Below are positions 55,101-64,000 of a stretch of DNA of 64,000 nucleotides, one piece after another; the first letter of the stretch is position 1; the number at the start of each line of letters is the position of its first letter. The stretch spans positions 1,116,001 to 1,180,000 of the forward strand of contig JAGTXO010000004.1 of assembly GCA_019448385.1 (NCBI GenBank), given 5' to 3'. The notes under the pieces were generated by a model, which was not told where the DNA came from, did no database searches, and saw nothing but the letters and a program-made list of their open reading frames with translations. Made by a program: the position numbers and the translations under genes. This stretch comes from Diacronema lutheri (lineage: Eukaryota; Haptophyta; Pavlovophyceae; Pavlovales; Pavlovaceae).

Positions 55101-58051
55101 CTGCAGCGCGTGCACGGCCTGATGCGCCCCGGCGCGTGCGCGCAGCCTGGCTACCAGTCGGCCGAGCTCGCGCTCGTCGCCGACTTTGGCGGCGAGGCGC
55201 TGCCGACGGTGAGCGGCGTCGACGTGACGAGCCTCGCGACCTTCGTGTCGAACGCCACCTCGGTCGCGGCCGTCTCGGGCGCGACGGTGATCGGTCTGAG
55301 CGCGGGCGTGGCGACCGTCTCGCTCGGCAACGGCGCGACGTCGGGCGCGAGCGTCGGCGTCGGCGTGAGCGACACGGTTGTCACGGCGAACCTGACGGCC
55401 GTGGCGGTCACGTCGCTCACGTGGGCGTCGCAGCCGCCGGCGACGCTCGCATCACCGGCCACCTCGCCCTTCCTCGTGACCGCGACCATCGCGCAGGCGC
55501 TGCGCCTCGAGGGCGACGTGGCGGGCGTGTACGCGTGGGCCGTCTTTAGCGACGGCGCCACGTACGAGGTGCCGAGCGCGCAGCTCGTGCTTCTCTCGTC
55601 GTCAGCGTATGTTGAGGTATCGAGCGGCGCGCCGTGGACGCTGACCGTCGCCGATGGCGCGCGGCGCGACTGTGGCGCTTTTGTGCACGTCGAGTGGGCC
55701 GTGTGCGGTAACGTTATTGCGCAAGACGACGCGCAGGTGACGGTCGACCTGCCGCGCGCGACGGGCGTCACCGTCACCGCTTCGGAGCCCAAGCTGACCG
55801 CGCCCGACGACCCGGCGGCATCGGCGCCCGTCTCCGTTCGCTCGAGCGCCCTCATTTCGACGCGTGTGAATTTTGATGGCGGCGCGTCGCTCGATTTGAC
55901 GGGCGACGCGCGCGTGGTCGTCAGCCTCGTGGCCGAGTCGCTTGCGTGCGCGCGCGTCACCGACGGCAACCGCGTGACGGTGCTGCCGGGCACGCGCTGC
56001 GCGACGGTCAGCGTGCTGGCCGCGGTGAACGGCTTTGGCATCGCCGGCTCGCTCACGCTGGACCTCGTGTACGTGCAACGGCTGTTTGTAACTACCGCGC
56101 CATTCCCAGCCTACCCGAGCAGCGCGAGCAAGCCGATGCCATCGCTGCGAAAGGTGGACTGCACGCCCTACTACCAGCACGCCACGCCCACCGCATTCGC
56201 CGTGCTCACCGACGCGCGCCAGCTGTCGGTCACCTCAGCCGCGTCCTTCGCCTCGTCCGCCGCGGCGGTCGTTGCCGTCACCGGCTCGGGCGTCAGCTCG
56301 CGGCTGCGCGGCTGGAGCGTCGGCGTTGTCAACGTGACGGCGACGTTTGCCGGCGCGCTCAGCGAGCCGTTTGAGCTGGTCGTGACGGACGAGCAGACGA
56401 ACGTGACCGCGCTTGACCTCGCTTTCCCCGGCCTTGCGAGCGCGGACACGCTCACAGGCCTCGCGGGCACGGCGCGCGCCGCTCGCGTGCGCGTCTCCTT
56501 CACCGACGGCACGGTCTTTAACAACTTCTTCACGCAGGTGGATTGGATTCCAACGTCCGCGCTCCTCCTCTTCTTGAGCGCGGCGCCCGCGTCAGCCAGC
56601 CTCTCTGCCGCGGGTCAGCTCGTTCTCCACGCCAACCACCACGAGCGCGTCCTTGCCACCGTCGCAGCCGCCTGCAACTCGGAGGTCGTCGACACGCGGG
56701 CCGTCGCGGCCAACCTCGCGCCGGCGGCGGGCGACGTCGACCTGGGCAACGTGTTTGGCGTGCAGTTTGACCAGGTGGGCGACACGGTGCAGGTGCCCGT
56801 TCGCATCCACGCCGTCGGTCAGCTCAAGAACTTCCAGATCGACGTCGACATCGACCCGGCGGTCTTCGAGGCGAGCGCGTGCGACCAGGGCGCGTCGTGG
56901 GGCGGGCTGTGGTCGTGCACGCTCAACGACCCGGCGGACAAGGTGACGATCGTCGGCAACGACGCGGACTCGACGCTCAGCGGCGCCGCGCTCGAGGTGG
57001 CGGTCGTCTACCTGCGCGTCAAGTCGGCCGCCGTCTCGCCGATCGGCGGCACGATCGTCGAGCTGACGCAGTACGTGAATGGCGCCGAATCGCGCGCGGA
57101 GGCGAGCGCGATCGTCGCGGGCGACGGCTTCATCTCCGTGCACGCGAGCGGCGCGCGCCGCCTGTCGGAGGTGCGCACGGCCGCGCGCGCGCTGCGCGAC
57201 GAGCAGCGCGCGCTCGTGCCGCAGCGCCGCCGACTGCAGGCCTCGTTTAGCACGCAGGACGTGATGGACCTGGTCTTCAACACGTGGCAGATGGCGAGCG
57301 GCTGCGAGGCCAAGTGCGACGTGCTCGGCGACCTTGACGGCGACTGCGCCTTCTCGTCGTACGACGTCTTCGCTGGCTCGATCGTCTTCAGCGGCATCGC
57401 GCTCGGCGCGGTCGAGTACGCGGCGCTCTGCCCGGTGATCCAGCGGCGGCTCAACGCCAACCTGGACGGCGCGTTTGGGCTGTCGGATCTGCGCTACCAG
57501 CTGCTCACCGTCGGGCGCAAGCTGCACTTTGTGACCAACGTGACGGTCGACTCGGCTGCCGTCGTTGCTGGCTCAACCGGCGACCTCGGCGTGTTTGTGT
57601 CGTTGCGCAACGCGGCGGGCGCGCCGGTGGTCGCGCAGGCTGGCGTGCGCGCCGAGATCGCGTACCGCATGTCGGACGGCGCGCCGGCGTTCGCGCTTGG
57701 CTTGGCGTCGGGCGAGGGCGCTTCGCCCGACGGCCACTGGCTCGCGCAGCTGAGCCACGTCGGCGACGGCGTGTACGCGGTCGAGGCGCACGCGTTGCCC
57801 TTTTGGCAACGCCGCACGTTTGGCATCGCCTTCATGCTCGAGACGACGGACGCGGCGGGTCGGACGGAGGACGAGCGGAACGTCGCCTTCCTCGGCAGCA
57901 GCGCGTCGCCGTACCGCGAGCAGGGCTCGACATTCGCACCCTTCCTCTCCGTCTCGGTCTCGGGCTTTTTGCCGCCGAGTCCGCCACCCAGCCCGCCGCC
58001 GCTTCTGCCTCCCAGCCCGCCGCCGCCGAGGCCCCCGCCGAGCCCGCCGCC

Positions 58052-58083
<32 letters not shown>

Positions 58084-58105
58084 GCCCATCGCCCAGCCCA
58101 CCGCC

Positions 58106-58136
<31 letters not shown>

Positions 58137-61100
58137 AGCCCGCCGCCCAGCCCGCCGCCGCCCTCGCCGCCGCCCAGCCCGCCACCGCCTGCTTTGCCGC
58201 CAAGCTTGCCGCCGCCCGCTCCGCCGCCGAGCCCGCCGCTGCCCTTGCCGCCGCCCAGCCCGCCACCGCCGCGCCCGCCGCCATCGCCGCCGCCGCGCAT
58301 GCCGCCACCCTTGCTTCCACCAAGCCCTCCGCCCAAGCCGCCGCCCTCTCCACCGCCCAGGCCGCCACCCAGCCCGCCGCCGTGCCCGCCGCCCGGCTTG
58401 CCGCCGTCGAAACCGCCGCCGTCTCCACCGCCGCCCAGCCCGCCGCCGCGCCCGCCGCCGAGCCCGCCCTCGTCCCCGCCGCCACCGCCGCCCTCGCCGC
58501 CCTCGCCGCCCTCGCGCCCGCCATCGCACCCGCCACCGCCGCCAGACCCGTCGCCTCCGCCCAGCCCGCCGACCGCATGCCCGTACACGTCCGACGATCT
58601 CGTCGACGGCGCGTCTGTCCAATTCGCCGCGCTCGCCAATGCGCCCGGCTTTGCGCTGCTTGGCAGCCGCGCGAGCGCCGGCCGGTCGGCAAGCGAGGCC
58701 TTTGGCTTTTTTGCGCGCTTCCCGGCGCTCACGCCCGGCCGCGTGATCGCGTCGATCCAGAGCTTCAGCTATAAGGCGCTCTCGAGCACCTTCCGCGTCG
58801 CGCTCGCCGACGTGGCGAGCGTGAGCGCTGTGCTGCGCACGCCGACGCTCTACGCCGAGCGCAACCGGCTGCGCGTCGCGTACCAGGCGCGCGACGCGGC
58901 GGGCCGCACGTCCTTCCGCACGGCCGGGCTGAGCGTGCAGATGGCCGTCGCGCACGACGGCACGTCGGCGAGCGAGACGGCGACGTGCGCAGGCGTGGGC
59001 GCAGGTGGGATCGGGCTGTGCACGCTCGACCTGCCAGGCGCCTTCTTCACGAGTGCGGCGGCGGGCAGCGCGGCCGTCACGCTCACCGCGCGCTACGGCG
59101 GCGCGATCGTCGCGACGACCGCCGCCGGCAGCGTCGCGCTCGCGCGCTCGCCCGTGCACGCCGCGTTGCTTGACGGCGCAGGCGTCGTCGCGCGTATGGC
59201 GACGACGCCGCTTTTCCCAAGCGACCCGTTCGCGCTGATCGTCTCGGCGCACACGGGCGGCTTCGCGCTCAAATCCTTCTCCGTCATCGTGCGGTTCGAT
59301 CCGGCTGTAGTGCACTTTGTTGGCGTGACGGGCAGCGCCCTCTTCGCCTCGCCCACGCTCAGCGTCGATGCGGCGGCGGGCGTGCTCAGCGTCTCGGTGC
59401 TCGACACAATGGGCTCGACGAGCAACGACGAGGTGAGCAGCACGGCACTCGACTTGCTCACCGTCGAGCTGCGCGTCGCGAGCTCGGCGTCAAAGGGCGT
59501 GTTGCATGCCGCCGTCGTCACGATCGAGGCCGCTTCGTTTGTCAACTCGGGCACGATTCAATTCCTCGAGGCCACGCCCGGTGTCGTCCTCGACCACCGC
59601 GACGGCTCGCACCCGTCGGGCGAGCTGCGCGTCGAGGCGGTCGTCGCGACAGGCGCGCACGCATACACGGCCAGCGCCGAGCTGGTCAACACGGCGCCGC
59701 TCACGGGCACGGCGGTCACGGCGCAGGTGGTGGTCGTCGAGCACTACAACCGCGCAAACACGGCGTCGGCCGTTGCGACCACGTCGTACGCGTGCAGCAC
59801 GAACAGCACCGCCGTGCTCGCCGTCGACAACGCGAGCTGCGCTCTCTCGCTCACGGGCGCGCACACGGCCGGCGCGGCGTCCGCCGCGATCATCGCAGTC
59901 TCGACCGACGGCGTGCTCACGGCGCAGACGCCGCTGCGCGTGTGGTACCCCGTCGCGGCGAGCCTGCGCGTCTCGGACGATGCGCTGCAGCGCGTGCACG
60001 GCCTGATGCGCCCCGGCGCGTGCGCGCAGCCCGGCTACCAGTCGGCCGAGCTCGCGCTCGTCGCCGACTTTGGCGGCGAGGCGCTGCCGACGGTGAGCGG
60101 CGTCGACGTGACGAGCCTTGCGACCTTCGTGTCGAACGCCACCTCGGTCGCGGCCGTCTCGGGCGCGACGGTGACCGGCCTGAGCGCGGGCGTGGCGACC
60201 GTCTCGCTCGGCAACGGCGCGACGTCGGGCGCGAGCGTCGGCATCGGCGTGAGCGACACGGTTGTCACGGCGAACCTGACGGCCGTGGCGGTCAGCTCGC
60301 TCACATGGGCGTCGCAGCCGCCGTCCAACGTGCCGTCCGCGCCTGCCGACTTTGCCTTCACGGCGAGCGCGATGATCGCGCAGCAGCTGCGCGCGGAGGG
60401 CGACGAGGCGGGCGTGTACGCGTGGGCGCAGTTCAGCGACGGCACGAGCGCGGCCGTGCCCGCGACCGAGCTCGTCGTCACACCACTCACGGAGAGCCTC
60501 GTCGTCACGCCCGGCAGTGCGAGCCAGCCCGCCAAAGCGACGGTTGCGATCGGCGCCGTGTACGGCTGCGGCGAGCTGGTGCGCGCGAACTGGACGACGT
60601 GCGGCGCGGTCGTCGCGACGGACGACGCGCCCATCTTTCTCGACATGCCGGTCCCGAGCGGGCTGCGCGCGTCGTCGACGCAGGCGCGGCTCACGGCGCC
60701 GGACGACCCGGCCGCGCAGGCGCCCATCAGCGTGCGCACGGCCGCGACGATCCGCGTGTTTGTCGACTTCGACTCGGGCGCGTCGGCCGACTTTTCGGCT
60801 GACTCGCGCGCGCAGATCGCGCTGGATGCGCCGTCGCAAACGTGCGCGACCACGTCAGGCGCGAACGTGGTGTCAATCTTGAGCGGCGCGAGCTGTGCCT
60901 CGATCACCGTGCTCGTCTCCGTGCCGTCCTTTGGCCTGCAGCAGAGCGTCACGATTCCTGTCGTCTACCTCGATCGGCTGTACGTGCAGGCAACGCCGTA
61001 CCCGCCATTTGCCGGCAGCACGGCGGCGGCGTTCGTGCGGCACACGCTGTACAAGGTGGACTGCACGCCCTACTACCAGCACGCCACGCCGACCGCGCAC

Positions 61101-64000
61101 GTTGTGCTCACCGACGCAACGCAGCAGGCCGTTACGGCGGCCACGTCGTTTGCGTCGACGAACGCGGCGGTGATTGCCGTCACCGGCTCAGGCGTCAGCT
61201 CGCGGCTGCGCGGCACGAGCGTCGGCATCGTCAACGTGACGGCAACGTGGGCGGGCGTGACGAGCGAAGCGTACGACCTGGACGTGACCGCCATGCAGGC
61301 CAACGTGACGTCGCTCGCGCTCTCGTACACCGGGCTGTCAAGCGCGGACACGCTCGTTGGGATCGCGGGCGCGGCGCGCGCGTCCGCGCGCGTGCGCGTC
61401 GCGTTCACGGATGGGACGGTCTTCAACAACTTCTTCGGCTTGGTCGACTGGATCCCGACGTCCGCGCTTCTCCTCTTCTCGAGCGCGGCGCCCGCCGTGC
61501 TGCCCACCACCGAGCATGGCGTCGTGACGCTGCTCGACAACTATCACGAGCGCATCGCGATGACCGTCGTGTCGGCGTGCGACGGGCTCGTGCGCAACAG
61601 CCGCGCGCTCGCGGCTAACCTCGCGCCGGCGGCGGGCGACGTCGACCTGGGCAACGTGTTTGGCGTGCAGTTCGACCAGGTGGGCGACACGGTGCAGGTG
61701 CCCGTTCGCATCCACGCCGTCGGTCAGCTCAAGAACTTCCAGATCGACGTCGACATCGACCCGGCGGTCTTCGAGGCGAGCGCGTGCGACCAGGGCGCGT
61801 CGTGGGGCGGGCTGTGGTCGTGCACGCTCAACGACCCGGCGGACAAGGTGACGATCGTCGGCAACGACGCGGACTCGACGCTCAGCGGCGCCGCGCTCGA
61901 GGTGGCGGTCGTCTACCTGCGCGTCAAGTCGGCCGCCGTCTCGCCGATCGGCGGCACGATCGTCGAGCTGACGCAGTACGTGAATGGCGCCGAATCGCGC
62001 GCGGAGGCGAGCGCGATCGTCGCGGGCGACGGCTTCATCTCCGTGCACGCGAGCGGCGCGCGCCGCCTGTCGGAGGTGCGCACGGCCGCGCGCGCGCTGC
62101 GCGACGAGCAGCGCGCGCTCGTGCCGCAGCGCCGCCGACTGCAGGCCTCGTTTAGCACGCAGGACGTGATGGACCTGGTCTTCAACACGTGGCAGATGGC
62201 GAGCGGCTGCGAGGCCAAGTGCGACGTGCTCGGCGACCTTGACGGCGACTGCGCCTTCTCGTCGTACGACGTCTTCGCTGGCTCGATCGTCTTCAGCGGC
62301 ATCGCGCTCGGCGCGGTCGAGTACGCGTCGCTCTGCCCGGTGATCCAGCGACGGCTCAACGCCAACCTGGACGGCGCGTTTGGGCTGTCGGATCTGCGCT
62401 ACCTGCTGCTCACCGTCGGGCGCAAGCTGCACTTTGTGACCAACGTGACGGTCGACTCGGCCGCCGTCGTTGCTGGCTCAACCGGCGACCTCGGCGTGTT
62501 TGTGACGTTGCGCAACGCGGCGGGCGCGCCGGTGGTCGCGCAGGCTGGCGTGCGCGCCGAGATCGCGTACCGCATGTCGGACGGCGCGCCGGCGTTCGCG
62601 CTTGGCTTGGCGTCGGGCGAGGGCACTTCGCCTGACGGCCACTGGCTCGCGCAGCTGAGCCACGTCGGCGACGGCGTGTACGCGGTCGAGGCGCACGCGT
62701 TGCCCTTTTGGCAGCGCCGCACGTTTGGCATCGCCTTCATGCTCGAGACGACGGACGCGGCGGGTCGGACGGAGGACGAGCGGAACGTCGCCTTCCTCGG
62801 CAGCAGCGCGTCGCCGTACCGCGAGCAGGGCTCGACATTCGCACCCTTCCTCTCCGTCTCGGTCTCGGGCTTTTTGCCGCCGAGTCCGCCACCCAGCCCG
62901 CCGCCCGCTCCGCCACCAAGTCCACCGCCGCGCTCGCCGCCGAGCCCGCCGCCGCCCAGCCAGCCGCCGGCGCCGCCAAGTCCGCCACCGCCGTCGCCGT
63001 CGCCGCCGCCTTTCACCACTGGCACCAAGCCTCCGCTGCCACCTGCGCCGCCGCCGCCCAGCCTACCGCCGCCCTCGCCGTTGCCGCCGCAGCCCCCCTC
63101 GCCGCCGCCGCAGCCCAGCTTACCGCCGTCCACACCACCGCTCGGTGCGGCGTCGCCGCCGGCGCCGCCATCGCCTCCGTCGCTTTGCCCGTACACGCCG
63201 GATGAGCTCGTCTACGGCGCGTTCGCCATGTTCGACGTGCTTTCGAACGGGCCCGGCCTGCCGATCGCCGGCTCCGGCACGACGAACGGCCGGACGGCGC
63301 AGCGCGATTTCGGCTTTTTCTACCGCGCTCGGCCGCAGACGGCCGGCCTAGTGAAGACGACGATACAGGGGTTCAACTTTCTCGCGCGCAACCAGTTCTT
63401 CGCGATGGGCCGCAGCCCCGCCGCCGAGGTGGTTGCGCTCGTGCGCACGCCGACGCTCTACGCCCAGCGCGCACAGCTGCGCGTCGCGTACCAGCTGCGC
63501 GACGCAGCCGGCCGCACGAGCGTGCTCGCGAGCGCGCTGAGCGTCGAGATGACAGTCGAGCATGACGTGACGTCGGTCCTGGCGACGGCGACGTGCGACG
63601 CGCCCGACACGACGAGCGGCGTCGGTCACTGCGCCGTGACAGTCGGCGCCAACTTCTTCTCGAGCGAGACGGCGGGCAGCGCGACCGTCACGCTCTCGTT
63701 GCAATACGGCGGCGCGATCGCGGCAACGGCTGCACCGCGGCCCGTCGCGATCGCTCGCTCGCCGCTGCACGGCACGCTCGGCTCGGCCGGCATGCTCGTG
63801 CGCATCGCCACGTCGCCGCTCTTTGCGGGCGATCAGTTCGACGCGTTTGTCGTGGGCAACAGCGCATCGTTTGTGCTCAAATCCTTCTCTCTTTTGATCG
63901 AATATGATGCGGCTGTGCTCGAGTACGTGGGCCTCGAGAGTGCAAAGCAGGGCGGCTCAGCGCTCTGGGCAACGCCCACCGTCGTGCCCGACGCGCTGAG
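30295..64000 (+). CDS. Giant modular extracellular scaffold protein, 3' end beyond the window
   Basis: Exon 1 is 30295-37005, the intron 37006-37169 (donor ACG|GTGCGG, acceptor CGCAG), and exon 2 runs from 37170 past 64000 with no in-frame stop in 26.8 kb. At least 11,180 residues are encoded. The N-terminus is a signal peptide (hydrophobic ALLALLAPLAPLARA, cleavage before QM). Folded Cys-containing modules alternate with Ser-Pro(2-4) linkers of the type that is hydroxyproline-glycosylated in algal wall proteins such as pherophorins. Bases 30295-49128 contain a mixed set of modules, several in multiple copies. From 49129 tandem blocks of about 1,430 residues follow. I checked the frame at 44961, 46923, 48003, 52740 and 63903 and all agree. 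Secretion and a structural or adhesive surface role are inference. Alternatives are several fused genes or a missed intron, but no stop supports splitting it. Confidence 0.85.
31066..31795 (+). other. YGDG modules 1 and 2
   Basis: Two copies of a module of about 110 residues that starts with a VxxIxPDxxxYExxW pattern and contains DIYGDGI or DAYGDGI near its end, with two or more cysteines. Further copies lie at 36751-37005 (DTYGDGI, cut by the intron), 37239-37535 (DSYGDGL) and 45780-46080 (DSFGDGI). The repeated Asp-Gly loop looks calcium-binding. I know the pattern from marine algal proteins but not a settled name. Confidence 0.65.
31885..32315 (+). other. PAN/apple-like Cys-rich module 1
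   Basis: The module holds FGGYGFTW followed by a CHRRCVCICAALPGC cluster and a terminal CQFF. A second copy at 35098-35565 has CERLCACYCAKSPRC. The pattern resembles PAN/apple carbohydrate- or protein-binding domains. Confidence 0.5.
32593..33945 (+). other. Two beta-rich modules of about 215 residues
   Basis: Each starts with an F-x-D/T-x-F motif (LLFRDEFTD, FETRFEA) and contains internal LMVCSD or IFLCDL strands. Similar units occur at 37593-38190 (VLFADGFTS) and about 38270-38800. The length and strand pattern suggest a concanavalin-like sandwich, but this is a guess. Confidence 0.4.
33955..34300 (+). other. GHCC Cys-rich module 1
   Basis: Key residues are CHAHCARAGHCC, HSCLQGCMMI and later paired cysteines. 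A second copy at 35701-36048 repeats HSCLQGCMMI exactly. The family is unrecognised. Confidence 0.6.
34438..35022 (+). other. CGDG module 1 (unrecognised family)
   Basis: About 195 residues starting Cys-x-Pro-Leu, with a central CGDGSSTFGG and a final GYC plus Cys. Copies lie at 41622-42215 (CGDGITSFGG) and 44958-45610 (CGDGVGTFG). Each copy is flanked by Ser-Pro linkers. Confidence 0.6.
36130..36700 (+). other. Lamin-tail (LTD) domain
   Basis: The FFSEYGDG...NKWVEVYN start, IEPGGVLVIAH, LTGDDSIALVYG, the KTLVRK strand and the AGTSAQSSEWLVF end follow the lamin-tail pattern, which also occurs in secreted bacterial proteins. Here it is extracellular. Confidence 0.8.
38871..39795 (+). other. 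Pre-peptidase C-like modules 1 and 2
   Basis: Each module of about 140 residues has a conserved Cys near the start, a TTC or DTC strand, a LWRGCP/IWMGCP motif, and ends YYLQIEG or YYVQIES before a Cys-Pro. Two more are at 40092-40510 (LYEGCP, YVMIEG) and 43320-43825 (LWAGCP, YYLQVQG). The pattern matches PPC-type beta sandwiches. Confidence 0.6.
39796..41610 (+). repeat. Ser-Pro-rich linkers around PPC-like module 3
   Basis: Low-complexity CCG/AGC sequence encodes SPPP/PPPRP-type repeats at 39796-40090 and 40515-41610 (about 365 residues). The opposite strand reads as Gly-rich open frames, which are artefacts. Confidence 0.9.
42216..43310 (+). repeat. Ser-Pro-rich linker, about 365 residues
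   Basis: Mixed SPPP, RPPP and APPP units between a CGDG module and a PPC-like module. Such stretches adopt extended polyproline rods and are glycosylated in algal walls. Confidence 0.9.
43830..44950 (+). repeat. Ser-Pro-rich linker, about 375 residues
   Basis: SPPP/APPP/RPPP units, including near-regular AGCCCGCCGCCC DNA repeats around 44340-44700. Confidence 0.9.
46540..46905 (+). other. Three ShK-like six-cysteine modules
   Basis: Short units end CTRTCRRC, CKATCGFC and CRATCGDC, with evenly spaced cysteines. ShK-type modules are common in secreted proteins as interaction or protease-associated domains; nothing suggests a toxin. Confidence 0.65.
46914..47700 (+). other. VWD-like domain with Cys-rich tail
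   Basis: The start SIGDPHFTTFTRAEYDFQG is the classic von Willebrand type D opening. About 180 residues of beta sequence follow, then a Cys cluster (DCCYQPF, CLYDCCL). VWD domains mediate calcium-dependent multimerisation in mucins and VWF. Confidence 0.75.
47709..49125 (+). repeat. Longest Ser-Pro linker, 12-bp minisatellite
   Basis: About 470 residues of SPPP/SPPPP. In 47930-48380 the unit AGCCCGCCGCCC repeats almost perfectly in tandem, so slippage and length variation are expected. Confidence 0.92.
49129..53394 (+). other. Tandem block 1 of the scaffold (cohesin/Ig/dockerin-like)
   Basis: About 1,420 residues. In order: a beta domain; a cohesin-like domain (about 49745-50100, FAGDSLSVAV and FSLLVDYNASVLEY); Ig/BIG2-like segments including VWYPVAASLRVSDDALQRV and GYQSAEL (about 50450-51500); a YQHA-containing segment; a second cohesin-like domain (about 52180-52500, GDTVQVPVRIHAVGQL); an RRRLQ motif (52629-52643); a dockerin-like loop pair (52740-52775 and 52863-52898); and a closing beta domain. 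Confidence 0.6.
53395..53693 (+). repeat. Ser-Pro linker between blocks 1 and 2
   Basis: About 100 residues of SPPP/APPP/LPPP sequence. Confidence 0.9.
53694..57969 (+). other. Tandem block 2 of the scaffold
   Basis: Same order as block 1: cohesin-like at about 54320-54690 and 56765-57085, RRRLQ at 57225-57239, dockerin-like loops starting 57330 and 57453. It is shifted from block 1 by about 4,584-4,590 bp in the conserved parts. Confidence 0.65.
57970..58574 (+). repeat. Ser-Pro linker between blocks 2 and 3
   Basis: About 200 residues, richer in variant units (LPPS, KPPP, CPPP) than the other linkers. Confidence 0.9.
58575..62877 (+). other. Tandem block 3 of the scaffold
   Basis: Same order: cohesin-like at about 59195-59565 and 61670-61990, RRRLQ at 62130-62144, dockerin-like loops starting 62235 and 62358. 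Offset from block 2 is 4,880, 4,883 or 4,905 bp depending on the segment. Confidence 0.65.
62878..63183 (+). repeat. Ser-Pro linker between blocks 3 and 4
   Basis: About 100 residues of SPPP sequence with a short non-proline interruption (FTTGTK). Confidence 0.9.
63184..64000 (+). other. Start of tandem block 4, cut by the window edge
   Basis: The first beta domain and the beginning of a cohesin-like domain (FAGDQFDAFVV, FSLLIEYDAAVLEY) are visible. It is more diverged in DNA than blocks 2 and 3 are from each other. Confidence 0.65.

Noticed and set aside
49129-64000. Bacterial contamination because of cohesin and dockerin modules
   Set aside because: The frame is continuous with upstream algal-type Ser-Pro linkers, a spliced first exon and the same base composition as neighbours.

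Overview
The window is nuclear DNA of a GC-rich unicellular eukaryote with short introns. Genes are tightly packed and strands alternate. Introns are about 90-210 bp, donors are mostly GTGCG or GTGAG, and acceptors CAG or TAG. At least three of about eighteen reconstructed introns use GC instead of GT. Hydroxyproline-type Ser-Pro-rich wall proteins, a Fused/STK36 kinase (a cilium gene) and a prokaryote-type pentameric channel fit a flagellated alga. A haptophyte (for example Pavlovales) is my best guess and a chlorophyte is second; this is inference. I see no transposon, viral fossil, rRNA, tRNA or CRISPR.

Left half (1-30294), thirteen genes in order: a 5'-truncated WSC-domain membrane protein (+); a sugar-phosphate/nucleotide-sugar-type transporter (-); a PP2C phosphatase with a long disordered N-terminus (+); a papain-family protease (-); two conserved unknowns, divergent (- and +); a DUF4139-like protein with a complete ubiquitin fold embedded in it (-); a 74-residue protein (+); a multi-pass membrane protein (-); a mitochondrial carrier (-); a 140-residue unknown (+); a pentameric ligand-gated ion channel without the Cys-loop cysteines (+); and a 2,232-residue Fused/STK36 orthologue (-). 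Neighbours are usually convergent with 50-80 bp gaps or divergent with 60-530 bp gaps.

Right half (30295-64000) is a single gene. It has a signal peptide, a 6.7-kb first exon, a 164-bp intron and then one reading frame open for 26.8 kb to the window edge. More than 11,180 codons are visible and the end is not reached. The product is a modular extracellular protein. Folded domains (YGDG-type, PAN-like, lamin-tail, pre-peptidase-C-like, ShK-like, VWD-like and several unnamed families) alternate with Ser-Pro-Pro-Pro linkers of up to about 470 residues.

From 49129 the same gene runs through tandem blocks of about 1,430 residues, three complete and a fourth begun. Each complete block holds two cohesin-like domains, Ig-like segments resembling the animal TMEM132 layout, an RRRLQ motif and a dockerin-like calcium-loop pair. 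Parts of blocks 2 and 3 are nearly identical at DNA level, so the array is being copied or converted. Cohesin-like and dockerin-like modules on one secreted chain suggest a self-assembling cell-surface scaffold. This is the strongest candidate here for an undescribed system.
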